Shown: positions 60,291 to 64,000 of the stretch, piece by piece
Layout: every line of letters begins with the position of its first letter
How positions within the stretch are numbered: position 1 is the first letter of the stretch
From: Begonia masoniana
Taxonomy: Eukaryota > Streptophyta > Magnoliopsida > Cucurbitales > Begoniaceae
NCBI GenBank assembly: GCA_022432975.1
Contig: CM039509.1
Span: forward strand, 42,504,209 to 42,568,208
Length of the DNA: 64,000 bases
Direction: 5' to 3'
Made by a program: the position numbers and the translations under genes
The notes under the pieces: generated by a model
Seen by the model: the letters and a program-made list of their open reading frames with translations, nothing else
What the model was told of the DNA's origin: nothing
The model's database searches: none

Positions 60291-60802
60291 TATCCTTCAT
60301 CTACCGGTGACGTCAGCTGGATGATCTCTCTCATCCGATCGACTTTACCCCACATCTACCGGTGACGTCAACCGGATGATCCCTCTCATCCGGGCACTAG
60401 ACGACAAACAAAACACCTATATCATCCGACAAACAAAACACTCGACATCATCCAGTAGAAAAGAAACACAACACTATCCACAGAAAAGAATTTACTTACT
60501 TCCCAAAGACCATTCAGGAACGACTCAAGCCATAGCATTAATCAAATCCGATAAAAACCAACATTTAAAACTCAAAACAGACTGCTAAAATCAGTAAATT
60601 TCAAAACGTATTCAAAATACTAAAACTTCTACTGTCATGAGAACTCAACATACTCAGACTGAATCCTTGACTACTAATCCTCCACACTGACAGACATCAG
60701 TTAAACCGCCCCGTCAGCTGCCAGAACATTGAATAAGTGTACTCCTCCAACCCGACTAGTCCTCAGTGAACTCAGTAAACACACCTGCTGTCACTTCTTC
60801 AC

Positions 60803-61311
60803 CTACATCACAAAACTCATCTATTAGCCTAATGCTAAGTAAGTAATGCAAAATGAAATGAATTACTGAAACATAAACTCCTAATCATGCAATTTCTACT
60901 TTCTCCTCTCAGTTGCTCATTTATCGTTTCTAATTCAGATCCCCCTGTGAAATTGGGAGTCGGATCAACTCTCCCAAAGTATGTATCCACTGACTCATTA
61001 AGGGGCGGATTAATTCCTTTAACAGTAAATCTGATTCACATGTTCAGATCTCCCTGTGAAATTGGAAGTTGGATCAGCTCTTCCAAAGTATATATCCACT
61101 GTCTCATTAAGGGGCGGATTAATTCCCTTAACAGTAAATCTGATTCACTTTGCTGTTTCATCACATTCAATCCTCTCCATACCAATGTGTATTCAAATTC
61201 ATTTTCGTATACATTTTGAAAACATGATGCATGGCATACAAACATATCCAAGTAAATACAAACCTAACGTTTTGTGATGTAGGCCCGAAGGCACAAGCAA
61301 ACATTACTTAC
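60803..61311 (-). other. Predicted leader intron of TEK-G 3' LTR
   Basis: GTAAGT donor and TGTAG|GTGAAG acceptor with perfectly complementary end strands (CCTACATCACAAAAC and its complement). Confidence 0.45.
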
Positions 61312-61831
61312 TTGGATCTCCTGGAATTGTCTGGGTAGCTAACCACTTCTGGTATTGCTCAACCTAAAACCGTAGACAGAGCATATATTAAATTTCCTCT
61401 AATCTTCATTCTAGACCACTATAAATCTAAGGGAAACTCTAGTCATTGTGCATTCTCGATTTCGACTTAAACCGAACTAACCCTCACTTACTGTATTCTC
61501 CAAAACCTCAATATCATCCCTCCCACCAACAATAGATACAATGTAGCTAGAAATAGAGGCAAAACTCACCAAGTTCGGAAGAAGTCGCTGGAGAAAGTCG
61601 AAGGGGGGTCTCCTATCGTGCTCTGCTAGGCTGAGGAGCTGAGAATGGGGAGGAAATGGAATAAAACAGTGGCGGCTACTTCAATAATAGTTTCCTTAAA
61701 TACGTTATCCACCTTTAGATTTCTAATTACCCTTATACCCTCGCCTAGTCATCCACTAACCCTACATTTAATATTGTCATTAGTTTTAAAAAAAAGAATA
61801 GAGAAACGGTTTAACAGGACCGGGTATTACA

Positions 61832-61844
61832 ATCTACCCTCCTT
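61832..61844 (-). other. TEK-G polypurine tract
   Basis: AAGGAGGGTAGAT on the minus strand, adjacent to the LTR end at 61831. Confidence 0.85.
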
Positions 61845-61866
61845 AAAAGAATTTTGTCCTCAAAAT

Positions 61867-64000
61867 TCAGTACCTGAATAATTCTGGATGTTGGTCCATC
61901 ATGTCTTGTTGACGCTCCCAAGTTGTCTCCTCTATGTTCTGATTGTGCCATAAGACTTTCACTAGTGGAATTTCTTTGTTGCGCAATACCTTCACTACAT
62001 AGTCCAAGATCCTTACTGGTTTCTCCACATATGCAAGAGTAGGAAGGGCCTCAATGCTCTGCTGTTCCATAATCTGTGAAGGATCTCTATCACATTTCTT
62101 CAGCATGGAAACATGAAACACATTATGAATTCCCTCCAGAGAGGCTGGTAGAAGAAGTTGATATGCTGACTTCCCAATTCTCTTCACGATTTGGAAAGGT
62201 CCAATATACCTGGGGTTCAACTTGCCTCTTTTCCCAAACCTCACAAACTCCTTTGAAAGGTGACACTTTAAGGAAAACCTCATCACCTACATCAAACTCT
62301 AATTCTGTTCGTCTTTTGTCTGCGTAGCTTTTCTGCCGACTTTGAGTTGTTAAGATTCTTTGTCGGATAAGAGCAATCTTCTCCACTGTCTGCTGCACAA
62401 TATCAGGACCAATCAACCGTGCTTCTCCAACTTCATCCCAATATAATGGAGATCTGCACTTTCGTCCATATAATGCTTCGTATGGTGCCATGCCTATTGT
62501 TGCTTGGAAGCTGTTATTGTAAGAGAACTCGACCAATGGTAAGTATCCACTCCAAGATCCTTGAAAATCCAGTACACATGCTCGGAGCATATCCTCCAAG
62601 GTTTGGATAGTTCTCTCGGATTGTCCATCAGTTTGAGGATGAAAGGCTGTGCTAAAACTAAGCTGTGTTCCCATAGCCTTGTGCAAACTTTTCTAGAACT
62701 TGGATGTAAATCTGGAGTCTCGGTCTGAAACTATGGTGCTTGGAACTCCATGCAGTCTAACCACTTCGTGCACATACAACTCTGCCAGTTGATCCATCGA
62801 GTATGTTACCTTTATTGGCAGAAAGTGAGCAGATTTGGTTAAACGATCGACTATTACCCAGATTGCATCATGTCCCTTTGCTGTTCTAGGTAATCCCATA
62901 ACAAAATCCATAGCTATTTGTTCCCATTTCCATTCGGGAACTGGTAAGGGTTGCAATGTTCCAGCAGGCCTCTGATGTTCAGCTTTGACTTGCTGGCAGA
63001 TCAGACATGTCTCCACATACTCCGCCACACTTCTCTTCATACCTGGCCACCAATAATGTTGTTTGAGATCTCTGTACATTTTTGTACTTCCAGGATGAAC
63101 AGAGAGCCTGGAGGAATGTGCCTCAGATAAGATTTCCTTTCTAAGTTCAGTATCAGCCCGAACAAACCATCTATTTCGAAACTTGAGAATTCCATCGGCT
63201 GAGCAGTTGAAATCCAACTTGCCAGTAGAATCCATGCTCAACTTATATTCGTTGCATTCAGGGTCATTCATTTGAACTTCCTTTATTCTCTCCAAAATGG
63301 TAGGCCTTAAAGATATGGTTGAAAGCATGGCTGACACACTAGACACGGCTTCCATGTTAAATCTGTGGAATTCAGTCTCTAAAGCTATTGGTATATCTAA
63401 AATCAATGCAGAGAATGAAGGGGTCACTCTACTCAAAGCATCAGCCACTACATTCGCCTTGCCGGGGTGGTACTTAATCTCGAAATCATAATCTTTGACA
63501 AATTCTAACCATCTACGCTGCCTCATATTCAGTTCCTTTTGCGTGAAAATGTATTTCAGGCTCTTATGATCTGAAAATATCTCACAAGATTGTCCATACA
63601 GGTAATGCCTCCAAATCTTAAGTGCGAATACCACTGCAGCTAATTCTAAGTCATGTGTAGGGTAATTTTTCTCATGGACCTTCAACTGTCTAGAGGCATA
63701 AGCTATCACTTTACCACCCTGCATTAACACACAACCTAGACCGATCTTGGAAGCATCACAATAAATGCTAAACTTACCATTCTCGACAGGGAGGGTCAGA
63801 ATTGGAGCATTGGTCAGCTTCTGCTTCAAAGTTTGGAAACTATGCTCGCAATCCTCAGTCCACACATATTTTACGTTCTTCCTAGTTAATCGGGTAAGGG
63901 ATGTTGCAATCTTTGAGAATCCTTCGATAAATTTCCTGTAATACCCAGCCAATCCAAGGAAACTTCTGACATCCGTAGCATTCCTCGGTTGGGGCCATTC
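61867..64000 (-). pseudogene. pol: TEK-G pol (RT end, RNase H, integrase, chromodomain), partial
   Basis: Enters from the right in the RT connection region ([20 protein letters not shown]), then RNase H ([26 protein letters not shown]), integrase finger [22 protein letters not shown] intact here (unlike INV-B and TEK-F), and the DDE core. A TAG near 62692 replaces the Trp in FWKSLHK, and a one-base insertion near 62245 shifts the frame before the chromodomain block (ILDYVVKVLRN to TWERQQDM), which ends TGA at 61867-61869. Otherwise open over about 700 codons, so it is the least damaged of the three related copies in this part. Confidence 0.92.

Larger units (their letters stand above)
59776..61831 (-). 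mobile_element. TEK-G 3' LTR
   Basis: 2,056 bases ending GGGTATTACA. It holds a 35-base array, the predicted intron 60803-61311 (stem strands 61269-61283 and 60802-60816, perfect 15 bp; donor CCAA|GTAAGTAA), two tandem hairpin modules (60940-61140) and a TTAAATA box near 61695. Confidence 0.9.
44606..64000 (-). mobile_element. LARD-E: second non-coding LTR element, with nested TEK-F and TEK-G
   Basis: 3' LTR 44606-56610, PPT 56611-56623, interior 56624-59320, PBS 59321-59332, 5' LTR from 59336, all on the minus strand. The left target would be gtttc (44601-44605); the right end is outside. No protein genes. LTR, leader and parts of the interior resemble LARD-A, so it is the same kind of element. 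Confidence 0.83.
59776..64000 (-). mobile_element. TEK-G: Tekay element, 3' part
   Basis: 3' LTR 59776-61831, PPT, pol to the window end. Starts TATAACACCC, so the usual TG is TA. The left target would be acatc (59771-59775). The 5' half is outside. Confidence 0.88.

Noticed and set aside
1..64000. tRNA, rRNA or snRNA genes
   Set aside because: None recognised; the only tRNA-like sequences are the short primer-binding sites.

Overview
The window is plant repetitive DNA with no host gene that I can recognise. The evidence for a plant is direct: four primer-binding sites next to LTRs, three of them matching the 3' end of initiator-Met tRNA in the usual plant form TGGTATCAGAGC or a one-base variant of it and one resembling tRNA-Asp, together with gag-pol proteins typical of the plant-specific Tekay/Del chromovirus, Athila and SIRE (copia) lineages. 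The species cannot be told. Almost every base belongs to an LTR retrotransposon or a fragment of one, and the elements are nested several layers deep. Nine target-site duplications were read directly (one imperfect).

Layout. The backbone is a broken SIRE-type Ty1/copia gag-pol on the + strand, seen at 2568-3710, 37714-37728 and 39733-40089. Left of it is the end of a long LTR ('LTR-H', 1-2567, +). Inserted in the copia frame are: (i) LARD-A, a non-coding large retrotransposon derivative (3711-37713, -, TSD acata); (ii) solo LTR D (37729-39732, -, TSD tccta); (iii) an Athila-like gag-protease element (from 40090, +). LARD-A itself holds solo LTR B' (4460-8574, +, TSD cacca) in its left LTR, and in its interior TEK-1 (10603-21129, -, TSD cacat; both LTRs, PBS, PPT and one uninterrupted gag-pol frame with four stops) and INV-B (21630-34347, TSD ctttt), a rearranged Tekay insertion whose two outer ends are both U5 ends. 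INV-B's pol holds solo LTR C (29263-32002, -, TSD aaagg). The Athila element is interrupted at 44606 by LARD-E (-), whose 3' LTR holds TEK-F (45560-55137, -, TSD acagt/aaagt) and whose 5' LTR holds TEK-G (from 59776, -, running off the window).

How the pieces work together. TEK-1, INV-B, TEK-F and TEK-G carry the gag, protease, reverse transcriptase, RNase H, integrase and chromodomain of chromoviruses, all now broken. LARD-A and LARD-E have no genes, but their leader and PBS are almost identical to those of TEK-1, so they were probably moved by TEK-1-type proteins. All Tekay-like and LARD LTRs, though otherwise very different, share one layout: a conserved GTAAGT donor, a small hairpin, a strand that is the reverse complement of the region at a conserved TGTAG acceptor, and a family-specific tandem array either inside this predicted intron or just downstream of it. 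The complementary strands covary between families. I regard this as the most interesting, possibly undescribed, feature of the window. The second most interesting is INV-B.
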